This document shows positions 33,230 to 46,480 of a stretch of 64,000 bases of DNA, one piece after another. Every line of letters starts with the position of its first letter. Within the stretch, counting starts at the first letter, position 1. This DNA comes from Marasmius tenuissimus. Lineage: Eukaryota; Basidiomycota; Agaricomycetes; Agaricales; Marasmiaceae. Where the stretch lies: positions 62,001 through 126,000 of the forward strand of contig JAQOTA010000024.1 in the NCBI GenBank assembly GCA_029532415.1, given 5' to 3'. The position numbers and the translations under genes are program-made. The notes under the pieces are model-generated. The model made no database searches, was not told the origin of the DNA, and was given only the letters and a program-made list of their open reading frames with translations.

Positions 33230-35150
33230 GTGGAATACGGTCCGTTTGTGTGGTGGTTCAGTTTTTTGGGAGGACGATAACCATGCTGCCGCTACTACAA
33301 ACAGTCAACAGAACGTGAGCATCTTCTCAGAACTGAAAAGAAGGCCGACTAACTCACCCGAGAATTCTCGTCTGTCCTCGCGGTGTCCTCTTGTTCCGCT
33401 CTCAGGCGATGACAACCAACTTCCAGCGATCCCTTCGCTTTCAATCCCCTGAAGCCCTAGCAATTGTCGATGGCGGCTTCCAAAATCGTTCAATGAACGC
33501 AAGGCCGGAGTCTCGCGGGAATGATAACGTCGCTATTGATGTTGGGTTCAATTAGACGAGAGGAGAGCCCTTGGTTTCTCGGTGGAGTCACCGACGCGTA
33601 TTCCAGACGCAGTCTTTTCGCCTGAATCCTCCCAAACCACTCGCCCCTCGTCTACCAAACACTTCCCTACTCAACCACGTCAAGTTCCTGGTGACCAGCG
33701 CATCCTGGATGGAGGAGGGTCGCCCTTCCTCAACGGGATCGTGATGGGCCGTTCCGGTCATTTGCTTGCTAGGTTCTGTTTCTCTAGATCGGAAGTAGGC
33801 ACGCTACTGGATGGGGAATGGTAGTGTGGGCGAGCTGAAGCCTTCGGGCAGCGCGTATCGGGAGGTGTTCCCTCAGAAAGCACGAGCACGTTACGAAGGA
33901 GGGCCAAGGTCGAGGAAAGGGGGTCACAGTGCCGGTTCTACCGAGATATGCTGTAGTATGACATGATAGATTTCGCGATGGTCGAAGAACCGGGCGTTCA
34001 AGGGAGTTGGAGGAGATAAAAACCGAGCAGATGCCGAGCCGTCGTGGTCGCAAAGATTGGCGATGATGGATGGTTCGGCACCTATAGCACGGGATTCTGG
34101 AAGCCCACTACTGGGTAGACGGAGAAAATGTCGTTTCGCCAGGCCTCGAAGCTTCCTCTCAGCCACTGCTCTTCGGCGGTATGATGCGCTTTCAGTAACA
34201 GCGACAAGGCCCTGGTGCTCAGAACCTTAGAGGTTAGGAAGGATTAGTTACTGTTGCTGTTTTAGAGGGCTTGAAACTCACGATTGGCGACTGGTATAGG
34301 ATTTCACCCTAATTCGCAGCTGATGTTCTAAGCCCTGTGCACGACGTTCGCTTGAGTACGGCTCTAGATGCGGCCAATGTGCATCCACCATCTAGACACT
34401 GTCCGTCCGTTCAGATTTCTGTTGGCGTTGCGTCAAAGTCGAAGCGAGAAAAGTGGGTTCGGTAGGTGTTTGGTTCGACGGCTAGCGTGCGCTTTGTGAC
34501 TAATATTGGCTGGTAGATCGTTTCAGTGTGGTGCCAAGAGCTGCGTTCTTTGTTTTACTGGGGATGCAGGGCGTACAGCTAGGGAACGTAGTGGTGGTAG
34601 ACAATGAAGAATTCATTTTTGACTGCAGGACAAGGCGACACGTTAGCTGGAAGGTTCTGTAAGATCGTCGGGTTATTATAGATAGACGCACTCTAGTTGG
34701 CATCCGCTGAACGAAACCTCATAATCAGTGTATCTCATTGATCTTTGTCCTAGTCTGAGGCGTAAAGCGCCCGAGTTCCCGAGTTACTGCTTGTGTGAGT
34801 GCGATATCTTGGGAAACAATACGACAGTTGTCTTCAAGCGAGGAGAGAAACAAGAGAGATGAATATCATCAGAGGTTGGCATCGTAGTTCAGCTTTTTCT
34901 GAGAGTTTCTCTGTCGACGAGGGTGGAGACGCCAGTCACTGTGGTGGTGGTGGTCTGCTGGGTTCGCATTAGTAATCAGTGGGTGCTTGTTGGCCTCTAC
35001 TATTGACGCGGCCTCGCGACAAAGCAACGGAGCTTGTTCAAGTCACTGAGCAATTCCTTCCCTCCCACATCGACTTCACCAAATCACCTTGTTTTCTCGT
35101 TATCGAGCAGGCAACCTGAGAATCTCTAACTCGATGAACATGACAGTGAG
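33230..35150. repeat. R1: left copy of an old direct duplication
   Basis: Resembles R2 (44350-46480) in the same orientation. Shared landmarks include TTTTGGGAGGACG (about 33268 and 44385), ACTCACGATTG (about 34277 and 45678), CACGTTAGCT versus CATGTTAGCT (about 34639 and 46058) and AATCAGTGGG (about 34972 and 46363). Substitutions and indels are many, and no frame is conserved. GT-AG-like borders at matched places (for example CGTGAGC near 33313) suggest a decayed gene. Function unknown. Confidence 0.6.
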
Positions 35151-35789
35151 TAACAACGCTCTGAATCTCATGGTTAATAGCAATTGACTGGGAGACTCTA
35201 TGGTAGCTTAGCTTCAATTTTTGTGCGGGCACGCATAAGGCAAGGAGGAGGTGAACTTACGCTATGTACAGCAAGTCGCAAGAATTAAAGACGACGTAGA
35301 GAAGGTATGGGACGGAGACGATTCGAAAGCAGCGAGGTGGATGTGGTTGCACTGTTCAACGTTCAAACGTTTGCTAGTCATACGCTTGTCACCAAGCTAA
35401 AGGTCCGTATCGCTTTCTCTTTTGATTTCTGCTGCTCTTTGTTAATTCCTTTGCCACAAAGGATTTAACGGATGTTCGTAGCTTCCGGATCTGCTAGCGC
35501 TCAGCGTGCAATGCGGGTGAAACCTCCGGGACAAGATTTCAATCAAGAACCTGGTGCAGCAGCCTTGATTCGCGTGATAATGTTACAGCCCTTTGCGAAA
35601 AGGATGGCACAAGCTGAGAAGATGAGACATTTAGAGCAATAAACCAAGAGAGGTTGAGCGAGGGGAAGAGATGCGAGCGTCAATAAACTCGCTTCAAACA
35701 CCTCCGAGGCCGCATCAAACACCTAAAGCCACGTACGACCGCCCCTCGAAACGTGCCTCACCCTCTCCCGTTGTCCGAAACATCGACCG

Positions 35790-36540
35790 AATGGGCGGAG
35801 CCGCCGTTTACGTTCACCAATTTTATTTTGCTATATCTACAACCTGCAAAATGTGTGCCGACGTTTTCGCAAAGGGCTGTAATACTCAAGTTGACGAATC
35901 AGGGATTAAGGACATGTGGGTAGGCGTGGGAGAGGTTCCAGTGAACGCGGAGCCTGGTTCTGGCGGGTTCAAACCTTCGAGCGTTGCCAGACTGGACAAG
36001 GATCTGAGTGAAGCTGTATTCGAAGGTTCAAAGACGGACGCGTCTTCGCGCAAGAAAACTCAAGGAGGCTGTAAGTTCCCGTTCATTCTCTATTGACCTT
36101 TGGACTTACATGACTCGTTTCAGATCGATACATGTACAAAAGCTCGATGAAAAGAGTCTGGGTCCTCATTCGTCGCTGCGAAAGTACTATCCGTGGCCGG
36201 TCGGAGATTCAGTAGTGCAATGAATAAACGAGGTTGCGGAACTGGTAGAAAAAATATCACGGTCTTGAGGAGCTTGCAGACCCTTTCAACAACCCACGCG
36301 AGCAACCGCCCAAATCTTTACCCCAGTGTTTGTTGGAGGAAATCGTCGTCGTCGGTCGAATCACGAGGCTTACACTGAAGCTGGTCTCACGTTGAAACCA
36401 TCGTGGATATCTTGGGCTAGAGTTAGGGTTGCACTTCGTTCCGAACCTTCTCTCGAGATCGGCAGAGGGACCCTCACGGAGCAGGTGCCACTACTGGCTT
36501 GCTATCATTGGCTTTCAGCATGGAAGGTACTGATGCCAGT
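35790..36540 (+). pseudogene. Broken POL12 5' half upstream of paralogue C
   Basis: Matches exon 2 to exon 5 of intact POL12 (16228-18525), introns included, so it arose from DNA duplication, not retroposition. Clear landmarks: EPGSGGF and DASSRKK encoded at about 35950-36060, the GGCTGTAAGT donor at 36068-36077, ATCGATACATGTAC at 36123-36136 (exon 3 start), and a VVGRIT-like segment near 36345. Frameshifts and stops break it and the phosphoesterase half is missing. It is directly upstream of C in the same orientation, mirroring POL12-B. Confidence 0.85.
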
Positions 36541-36849
36541 GAGAAAGTATCCACCGAAGCGGAAGTTGAATACGCGTGTCCACAGCTATGCCGTCTAATC
36601 GTATCAAAGCGAGGGAATGTGGCGGCGAACCCCATACGGCGGGAAACTCCTCTAAAAATAATGCGAATTTAGAGATGTTCTAGGGCTCACGAGTTCATGA
36701 TGGAAGGTTTTCGGCAGGCTCCCATTGACATCGTACTGTCGACTCTGGGGTCACACCAAATTCTTCTTTCCATCCAGAACCCTCAAGCCAGGAGGTACGA
36801 GATCTTCCCCTTCAACGAGTCGTTGTTTGATACTGAATTGGGGTTAGGA

Positions 36850-39800
36850 ATGTCGGAACCGGCGCCCAACTTTGGCGATACCCTCTCAGGTGGAATCCAA
36901 GAAGTCTCTGCCCTACTCCCTTTGCTTGGTACAGAGCAATGCGAGCGGCACGTGGGCACTGCTCTGGAGAAGGGTTGGCTATTTGCAGCTGCCACGCCTC
37001 TCTCGATCTTCGGCAGTCTCGGGATTGTGAAGACGGCCTTTGCAACACTCTTGGCTACTACAACGAAACCTTTCTACGGCGGATGGTGGTTGAGCGATGC
37101 CGGTTTCGGGACCACGGGTTCGGTGTCGTCTATGGTTACCTTTGAGAAAGGCACGAAGCAATACGGAGCAGAAGTACAGCTACAGCGTCTGATGAAGGAA
37201 CAGCATATTGATGATCCTGAGCTGGTGGAGAGTATCGAATGGTTTGGTTGGCAGAGAAAGGACAGCAAAGATGGTTCGGATAAAGATGAGAATACCACGG
37301 ACGGTGGAGGTTCAGCGAAGTTGGTGCGTACATATTTTGCCTTCAGGCTACATACAATCTTGACGCTGAACATCCTTTCAGTTTCCCTATTCAGATCTGT
37401 CATGGAATGCCTCCCTCATCTTGAGCTCGACAGTTTTATCGCTTATTGGCATCACACCTTATCTCTACCTCATCCACAACCATTGGGGGCGTGTAATATT
37501 ATGGTTATTTCCCATCCTCCGCTCGTTTGGCTCGATGCTGTGCGTGGTCTCGGTCCAACTCGCCCTCCAGATCAGGATACACCGGATCGCCACGACCAGT
37601 TTGCTCCTGATGAAGGCTCGCAAGCGATACCCTCTCAAAATTGACGAAGCCGTTCAAGACAGGGATACACTTCTGGAGCTGCGGTTGCGGAATCTTCGAG
37701 GCGAACTAGCTGACCCGGAGAAGGCATTTAGTGGAGAACATTTGACTCGGCTACAAGGCGCGCTTGAGGCGCACAGCCTATCAGAAGACACCTTCATGCT
37801 CCTCCTACAGGTCACTCTTGTTGTCGGGATGGCCATGATCGTCGCAGGTTACGTCGGTTGCTTCAACATGGTCAGCCGAACGGACGTGCCAAATGGCCCG
37901 TACGTGTGGTTCGGGATGGAAACCGGCCTTGCGGTTCTCCGAATTGCGTTGTGGGGCTGGAATCCGTCTTGGGATGAGGGTAATACAGGGATGACAATGC
38001 ACTTGGCGTTGCATAGCAAGGACCCCACATCTGACATCACGTCCACAACTACCTCTCAATTTCCACTCATCACCACTCCCCATTATCTCTCACAACTAAC
38101 CTCACCCATCAACCATACGGCAGGCTGGGAGAAGGAAAACAAACAGACCTTCGTTGCCGAGAGTGTTCACGATTTTCTTGCTGCTGCCACCCCAGCTGTG
38201 GGGCCGCTGCCCCGGCTCACTGTGGAGGAACTCGAGGATATTTTGCTGTATTACGCCATTGTACCCGACCTCGATGAGTCATGCGAGAGGAAGCTTCTTT
38301 GCATGACCATCTGCCGAAGCGATTCGAGGTGGACCTCAATCTCCATCTTTATCGATGGAGACAAATCACACGCTGTGTTCACCTCCCGCTCTCAAGACCT
38401 TCCCGGTACCCGTGCGCTTCAGGTAACTTTAGACGCCGAAGTTGAGCTGGATTCCATCGCAGTCATCGATCGTGGAATACTCGATCTTCTCCTCGATTAC
38501 TCCTTCCGGCTGTTCAGCCGGCTATGCACATCTGATACGGACTCAGGCAACCAGCTTGCCATGTCATGGAATATTACCCTTCCCTCCTCTCTTCGCCCAG
38601 GAAATCTGAAAACATCAATTGCATTGACAGAAACAGATAGGCATTATCTTCAAATGCGTCAGATATACGACCTAAAAAGCGACTATTGTCTACAGAGGGG
38701 GACTTCTCTTCCTGGGGTCTTCCAGACTGACGCAGGGAGGGAATGGGGGCTTTGCTTAGAGAGCGCTGTTATGGAGATCTACCTTTGTTTTTGCGAGCAT
38801 CGTTTCCTTCGATTCATCTCGCCATCCTCGACTCATTTCCACCCGCTTGCACTGGAGTGGATCCGGGGCATGGAGGACCGCATTTCGTTGGAGAGAGAGG
38901 TCCGCCGCAGAAATTGGCGAGAGGCACATGCCATATTTCAGTACGAGGCGACATATGATGCGTTGGTGCGAGAGCTTCGATCCCTGCGCCAATTGCACAG
39001 TAATAGCATCATAATACGACGTTGGGGAGAAATCATGGATCACCCAAACCAATTACCATCCGTCTCAGACCTATTCGCACTCCCACCGCTTCGCAATCTA
39101 GAGAAGCTCAAGAGTGCACTCTTCCCCATTTTCACTGTGAACGGGCAGGCAGATGTGCCAACACCGGTGTATCATAAAATGGTCACCTTCCTCCGGTCAT
39201 CACTGTCCCGTTTATCTGACATCAAAGCACCATCACTGTCCGACCGCATCGATCCATCCGGTCCAGGATCCCCCGAATTCAGTCCCCCATACACAAGAGT
39301 TCGTCAACTCTCAGAGGCGAACTTGAGCGCGATATCCCTCCAGATTGATTCAGTCCAGATACTCGAATACTTTCCTTGGTCGAGCAATGTGCATGACTTG
39401 CTTCGTCTTCTAGATTCCCTCCCTCCATCGCCTTCACTCACCAGTCTACTGTTTATGAGAACTTCATTCAGCAATGAAGATCTTCCGTTGATCCCGTCTA
39501 TCGTGCAGAGGCATCGCAAAATCATGTGTGTTGCGTTCGACCGCTGTGACAGTGTTGATAGAGCCCACATTGACCGAGCTATTGCCGCTAACCGTCGGAA
39601 GTGGAAAGAAGACGCACAGAACGGAGGGAGGTTTGAATACAGTATTGGATGGGACCTTGATCCCGCGAAAACGGGCAACTACAACGCCGCTAACATATAT
39701 CAGAATGATATCCTTCTAACAGACCGCACAGACGTTTTTGCCATGATACATATCCCTCAACCAGGCAAGATCAATCTCAAGCTCTCAGCAAAGCCCAACG

Positions 39801-40713
39801 TGCATCGCGTTGTCAATCTCATCGCTTCACTCAGGCGGTCAGACTCGAACTCAATTGGGGAGGCTGATGCCACTTACGAGGGTGACCATACGGTCAGCTT
39901 CGATCTCGTTGATCCCGACTCTCCCGAGTTCGAAACTGTGTCAGTTGGAGGATTCCCTGAATTAGCGACGGGTTGCTATGAGCTCCGTATTCAGAATAGC
40001 TTTGAAATCATATTCAGGAAGCTTACGATAGACTTCACCGCGCGGTCACCCAGCCAGGAGTCGGAGGAGAAATCGAACAGTGGCAGTGGGGAAGTGGAGG
40101 GAGCGGTGACAGTACAGGAGGACGAGGAAGCTAACGGAGAGGAATCTTCTCTTGAGGTGAGTATCCATCCTTTCATCTACTCTGATATTGACTAAGCACT
40201 GCCAAATTACAATAGGCACCCCAACTGGACAGCGCAGTGGATTCGGACTTTGAACCTGACACCGGCTCAGTAGAAAATCGTCACACCCAGGAAGATTCCT
40301 CTCAACCAGGTGGTAGTGATGTCAGGGATACCGAGGATAACGCCCAAGGCGAATCGGAGGGATCCGGAGGTGTGAAAGATGTTGATGTGACCCTACATGC
40401 ACCGACCGAGGCTCAAGACAAGTCACTATACCAGCAAGATGGTGGCGGCGGAGTCGAGTCGAAGAAGGACTGTGACGATGGTCTCCGAGAGCTTCGTTCA
40501 ACCAGCTCGGACGGGCTCACAGGAGATTCGGGTTTCAAACCTCTCGCCGATGCGACGGGAAACCACACACCGGAAGAGTCCCCTCGACTAGGTAGTGGCT
40601 CAGGTTACGCCGACAAGACCAAGGGGGACGAAAAAGGGGAGCCGTCGTTCGAGAGTCCTAGTAAAGGCGTGGAAGAGGTTGAGGGGACCTCGCACGGGCA
40701 CACGGGGAGATAA
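36850..40713 (+). CDS. Paralogue C: large multi-membrane-span protein with acidic tail
   Basis: Three exons: 36850..37323, 37382..40156, 40216..40713; about 1248 residues, introns 58 and 59 nt, both phase 0. Exon 1 carries the invariant FGDTLSGGIQEVS block and a hydrophobic stretch. Exon 2 opens with hydrophobic helices (STVLSLIGITPYLYLI; then LFPILRSFGSMLCVVSVQLA), a short coiled-coil, then TFMLLLQVTLVVGMAMIVAG and GPYVWFGMETGLAVLR. Compared with D there is a deletion of about 7 residues in the coiled coil and a much shorter linker after the last helix. Exon 3 encodes a 165-residue acidic, Ser/Gly-rich, probably unstructured tail, the only full-length tail among the four copies. The ATG at 36850 matches the start of the other paralogues. 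Family function unknown. Confidence 0.87.
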
Positions 40714-43700
40714 AGATGGAGCTTGAGCACGATGTGGGTAGGACTTGACTGATGCGAAAATCGAACGTGCGATGAGGATAGTGTTTATCACCTTTTACAT
40801 CTTTGTCCCCGCCTAGTAATTTATGTCGCACAACTTCCGTCTTCGTTGTTGTCAGTTGTTAACAGAGAAACTGTCGCTGTCAGCTTTGGTTCTGAGTCGA
40901 CGTTCGAGCAACGAGGAAATTGAGCAAAATTGAGAACTTCTTTTTCAGAAGACAGCAGAGAAGAGCGAGGGAAGAGAGGCTGAATAAGAGTCATTCGAAA
41001 GTCACTAGAAGTATTATCCAAATTGACTGGGTAAAGGAGCTTGGTCGGCGTTGTGCAAGCAGCAAAGTCAAGACGATGGCGGTTTGTGTGAAAAGTCTGA
41101 TGATGGGCGCTTGTTGAGGGCGCGTCTTTTTCTCTTTGCTCATGATCATGACGCCCGACGAGGGCAATGTTTCACGGTGTCTCTCTGCAGTAAGTAAGTG
41201 CTGGCTACGACACCGTCTCTCTCGATGCTTATAAGGACATTTCCATTGCCAGTCACAGGCCACAACTACCAAACAAATCGCAGGAAACCTCGTCCGTGAA
41301 CATTACTCGACCTCTTCTCACCAAGACTTGTCCTTGAACCTGGTCACGAATCGGCCAATGCGGACTTTGCTTGCTACTTTCAAGCAGCAAGAGCCAACAA
41401 TGCTGGGATGATTGGATTTCGCAAAACTAACGACACCGAATGAGGTAGACGAAGACAGAGAAAGTGGCGGATTTGATGGAAAGGGAAGGGAAGATCCACC
41501 TCGAACATCTAGGGAGTGCGAATGGCGTCTTCAAGACCTTCGTTTTTCTACGCCAGATAGAGAATTCCCTGGGATCTACAGTCACGGGCGAGGTATCTGA
41601 CGCATTCCTTTCGTGTCTTTTTACTCTCTGTACTCACCGCAAATATACAGCTCAGAGATTTTTGCTCTCACTCGTTACATTTCATCGTCTGCCACTCGTC
41701 TAACCGCAAGGTGTTTCGGATGGAGAACTATGGAAAGAGACGCGTATCACGGCCGAAAAAGAATGGGAAGACAACGATGGAGATTCATTCAGCTCAAGCT
41801 CGAGTGAGTATCTGATCACCATCTACCATTTGCTTTTCATTCCCTTCTCTAATCGAAGTCTACAACGCCAGAGAGTTTGTGTTTATGGATCCAGATCGAG
41901 GCAATGACGAGAAACAAACTGGTCGACAGAAATCCAACGGCCGCTGCTGGAGCCATAGTCTTCCTCTTACACCGGCACTACCCAGCTTGCACCCATCGCC
42001 ATCGCTAGCTTTGCTCTCCTCTGTTTTCGTTCATTACATCCAGTGCCGTGCCATTCCGATACGGGGCTGTAATTCCCTCGTTCGCAACGCACGCGACTTA
42101 CGTCTTGGTCTGTGGAATGGGTGATGGGGATTTCGGGGATGGAGATCTAGGAGTAGGGGGCGCAAGCAAAGGTGGCAGGCACGAGTTGTATATGAAGAGA
42201 GACGAGGAATTGGAGTCATAGTTATGGATGTGGATCGTTCAGAAGCGGAGCAATGGTGTCGAGGAGCAGCCCAATAGGCGATCGATTCGTTGGTCCAATC
42301 GGGCCGCCAGGTGCTTTCATACCCCTCCCACCACTGGAGAAGCACCCCCCTCCCCTCGCTTCCAACAGTCATCGATTCATTGGTCAACTATCCTCGAGGC
42401 GCAGGGCAATCGTCCTCTATAGGCTATTCCGGGGTACTCTCGTCGCTACCGCTGATTCTACAGTGAAACGAAGAAGAGAGAGACGTGCGGGAGAACCTGG
42501 ATAATCAAGTGGAAGGGAAAGCAGAGCTGATGTCACGCTCTGTAGAGACGAGACCGAATCACAGCCCCAACCATGACGAACTCCGACCTCTGAGCACAAT
42601 GTTCGTGCATATACTTGATTGCCGTTCAGATGGTGGATAAATATATGTTCTCATTCATGACCTATATGCGCCTCTCTAGTCAGGCGTACATCCACAGAAC
42701 GAACTACCGAGCTCGTCGGAGACCTCCAGCTTCCGTACTCGTCCATTATCTGTAGAATGTACCATTCAGCGAGAGACGTAATTCTACAAGATATTATGCT
42801 AACCTCTTCGGCCACCTATCCTGGATCCAAGTTGCCACCAGATATTCTCGACGCCCGTCAGACACACTCTGGTAATTGTTAAGGGAGGTTGAGTGATCAC
42901 ATAATGTTCTCGATGCAGCCATGCTCGAAAGATGATAATTGGACTCGGGCTCGGCGGCCAACGACGGTGATTCTGAGGTACTTGAGGAGAATGCTCGACT
43001 CGGGTGAATCGGTCCGACAAAGGATTTCGATAGGACTGAAGTGGAACGAGAATCTCGCAGATGGCCAGCTTCCGACAGGTGTACGGCGAAATCCTGAGGG
43101 TGACGTCGACGGGGTGATCTTCGGCCTATGTAGGTTTCCATCCTTGAGGGTGCAAGTGAGCTTTGTGAGGGAGAAGGGGGTTCAAAGCGAGAGATGTTCT
43201 ATAAAGGTGAGGTGAGGCGAGAGTCCTTACCCATCTTGCAGGAAGGGCATCCTCAGCGACCTATTTTACAACCGCTATCGAAGTCCAGGGTCCAAATTCT
43301 CGGGTCACAGTATGAGCACTCGAGTGTTTGAACGTAGAGGTAGTTGTAGATGCAGGGGCCTGAGCCGGACGGTGTACATGGCGGTTTGAGCGAAAGACGC
43401 GACGACGGGCGTTTGTCCGACGCGTCTTTCTTCTTTCTTCGATCACGAGCACGACTACTCGCAATTCACGCTCAGTACTTCCGTGTTACATCTGTAGTAC
43501 CCTGCTCGGTCACAACTCGATTCTTAGGGTCTTCTACAATCGCAGAGGCGGTCAAGTGCAAACCGAAGCTATTATTATACGAGATCCTCGAGTCGAGCCC
43601 TCAAAACCTCGGCTCAGTCAACGCGTATGAAACATCCAATAAAACAGAGCTACGACTACCTCGTGGGCAATTAGCTGGAGATGTTAGAGGGATACTTGTC

Positions 43701-44349
43701 GGCGGGCGTTCTACAGTGTTGTCGTAGGCGCTACGGTTGTTCTGTACGTTCGTTTCACTCTCACGCTGCGCTGCCTTAATCCAATTTGCGTAGACGTCAG
43801 CTCAAACCCCACGTACCATCCTTCCTTCTTCTTTATTTGCGTCCTCATCGCTATCACCCAAGCTTCCTCCAATGACACGACCTTCATGGCGGGCCCGACC
43901 TCCCTCTTGTACATTCAGACTCCCGTATGTATGGTACGTGGTATCGGACATTGTTTAGACGATACAGATACGAAATACGATTCGAGCTGGTGCATACATG
44001 GCCTACTATGGCATAAAATTCGAGAAGAATGTATCAATAGAAAACCCAGTAGATGGCGTGACCCCGACTTGTGAACTCTCGGTTCTCGGCCCCTCGCTAC
44101 GTATTCCCTTCGAATCTTCCTTCATCTATTCCCTGTCCAAACCCAACGGATCAGCGAAATCGAGACAAAATAACTGGCGAAACACCCCACTAACCTCATA
44201 TAAAGTTGTTCTGTGCTTCATCTGGCTATAACTCCCTGCCTCGACAAACCACAAACTCGAGCCCTCGTGCTCGGTCGTTCCACCACGATGTTCTGCGTGA
44301 TACGGCAGGAAGGTAGCCGCTACACCAGATGCCACGACAATATAAGCTG
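40714..44349. other. Gene-poor accessory region between C and R2
   Basis: About 3.6 kb without a gene I can support. Two promoter-like units, GATGGCGGTTTG...GGGCGC at 41077-41125 and ATGGCGGTTTGAG...GACGCGTC at 43380-43430, are each followed by C/T-rich sequence. After the first, 41412-41900 contains short frames with GT/AG-like borders (for example an exon-like piece 41464-41590 and another near 41710-41800) that could be a small spliced or decayed gene. No domain is recognisable. Confidence 0.4.
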
Positions 44350-46480
44350 TCCGATGTATGGGCCGTTCGTGTAGCGATTTGGTATTTTGGGAGGACGCCG
44401 ACCGCAACAGTATTGTCACTATAGTTGATAGAATGTGAGCGCCCCAGAACTAGGCCACCAAAGAGGACTCGTCGGTACCCACGATAACCTCTTGTTTCGT
44501 CCTGAAGGCTCATGCTTCGTTTTGCATCGGTCAACCTCCACCGATGCCTTCCCTTCTAGATTCTCTCAGAACCAGCGATTACCGATGGTAGCTTCTCCGA
44601 AACGTTCACTGATCGTGAGCCTGGAGTGCTCGCGACAACGGTGACCCAGTGTCGATGTTGGTTTCAGCTAGGCGAGTACCCTCCATTCCTTCATGCAGTC
44701 ACCGATGTGCAGTCTGAACGTGTTCTTCAGAATTCCTTCGCCTGGATCCTCCAAAACCTCTCGCCTCCATATGCCCGATTCCAAACCTCTGTCCCTTCCT
44801 TATTCGACCATGTCCGGATTGTTACTAACGCATCCCGGATGGCCATCTCGAAGCCACCCACTGCTCCATACTATCGGACATGACCATCTGGGTGGGCCTC
44901 TGGTCGTAGTGGACAAAGCACGGTAGAAGACGGACTCTCATTGGCGAGCAGTGGCGCGACCTCGTCCAGCCACGAGGTGGCAAAGAGTCGAACAAAACCA
45001 AAATGAAGGGTGCAGCGTTGGCGGGACAATGGCCCCCGCCGAAATCAAAGGGAGCGCTTTCCTCGACGGTGCGATGCTGAGAAATCAGTGTGTATAAAGA
45101 CGGAACCGTAGCAGGCCATCTCAACTGGCAGAATGCTCGATGTTCTACCCCCATCAGACCGCAGGCATGATACTGTACGGAGAAGAGGGGGGTCGACCAA
45201 CCGAGGATACATTCCGGATCAGACAGGAAGGAAAGGAGGGGTGAGCTGTTGTATTGCCATTTAGGATGTAGCACAACATGATACCGGATGGATCTACAAC
45301 GGCCGGACAACTAGATGTTGGGAGAGTTGGAGGGAAAAGGTTCCTTCGTAGGCGGTACCAGTCTGAGCCAATTCCCGAGTCGAGTAGTGGATCGAAAAGG
45401 GAAGTAACAGGCCATCACTATCGGGGGATTTGGAGATGTTGAATGTTTTGAGACCCACCGCACTGAGTTCTAGGGAACCAGCAATGGGCGGATCGAAAGA
45501 GTTACGTTTCGCCCAGCCTCGATGGTTCCTCTCGTGCCAGACCGAGTTCCTCCGAGACGCTCTTCCCCGGCAACATGTATAGTACTGGTACTCTTTCAAC
45601 AATTGCAAGTTCTCTGTACCCAGAGACTGCGAAGTGAGGAAACGTTAGTTATTGTCGCTGATTGAAGAGACCTGATAACTCACGATTGTCGGTTGGTATC
45701 GCGTTCACCAAATTCCACCCGTGGACGACCAGATTCGCGGCTAACGGTGATCCCGACAGCCTTAGCTCTGCACCCTAGTGCGGCTCTTTGTGCGTCTCTA
45801 AAACTGATCCGTCTGTCCATAGTTCTGTTGCCATCCCGTCAACTTTGAAGCGAGAAGAACAGGTTCGATAGGTTCAACAGGCTTGCTGGATGGTTATATT
45901 CGAGCACTGCCAAGCCTTTCGTGACTGATATTGGCGAGTGAATCGTATCTATGTGGCACTGAGAGCTGCGCTAGTCGCATTGCTCGCAGTATCGGGAGCA
46001 CAGAGCTGGGAGTGGTAGTGACAGTGCAACTGACTTCGACAGCAAGACCCTGCAACATGTTAGCTAAAGAGTTTCGTGAGACCGGTCAAGTTGTGACGGA
46101 TCAACATACGCACTCTGATTGGAATCCGTTCAGATATGTGTCGTCCTGAGTCCGGTCGCGAAGTGTCATCAAAGTAACTGTAAAGCCCTTGGGAATGATT
46201 GAAGGAGTTTTGTCCAGCGTGGGAAGAGAAATAGTTATTTTGAGATAGAAATTACGACCAGCCTCCTTTGTCGAGGATGATGGAATTCAGAAAAGAGGCG
46301 GGACATTGACGTCGCGATGATGGCGGTCTGAGTGAAAGGTTTGACCGAGGTTTGACTTAATAATCAGTGGGCGCTCGTAGGCGCTCATTGTCCTCTATTC
46401 TCTCCCACCAACACACGCCCGCGACCTCGACAAATTATTGACAGACCAGGATCTCGCTGACCTCGTTTCACGTCGCTCTT
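44350..46480. repeat. R2: right copy of an old direct duplication
   Basis: Counterpart of R1 (33230-35150) in the same order and orientation, with diverged sequence. It precedes paralogue D as R1 precedes the POL12 fragment and paralogue C. Short frames such as 44825-45310 on the minus strand are not conserved in R1 and so are unlikely genes. Confidence 0.6.

Noticed and set aside
35671..36096. Open plus-strand frame upstream of paralogue C as a new gene
   Set aside because: Its second half is the broken POL12 copy, including a non-coding intron; the open frame is a coincidence of decay.
44825..45310. Minus-strand 161-residue frame in R2
   Set aside because: The corresponding R1 sequence has no such frame; R1/R2 divergence does not follow codon positions there.
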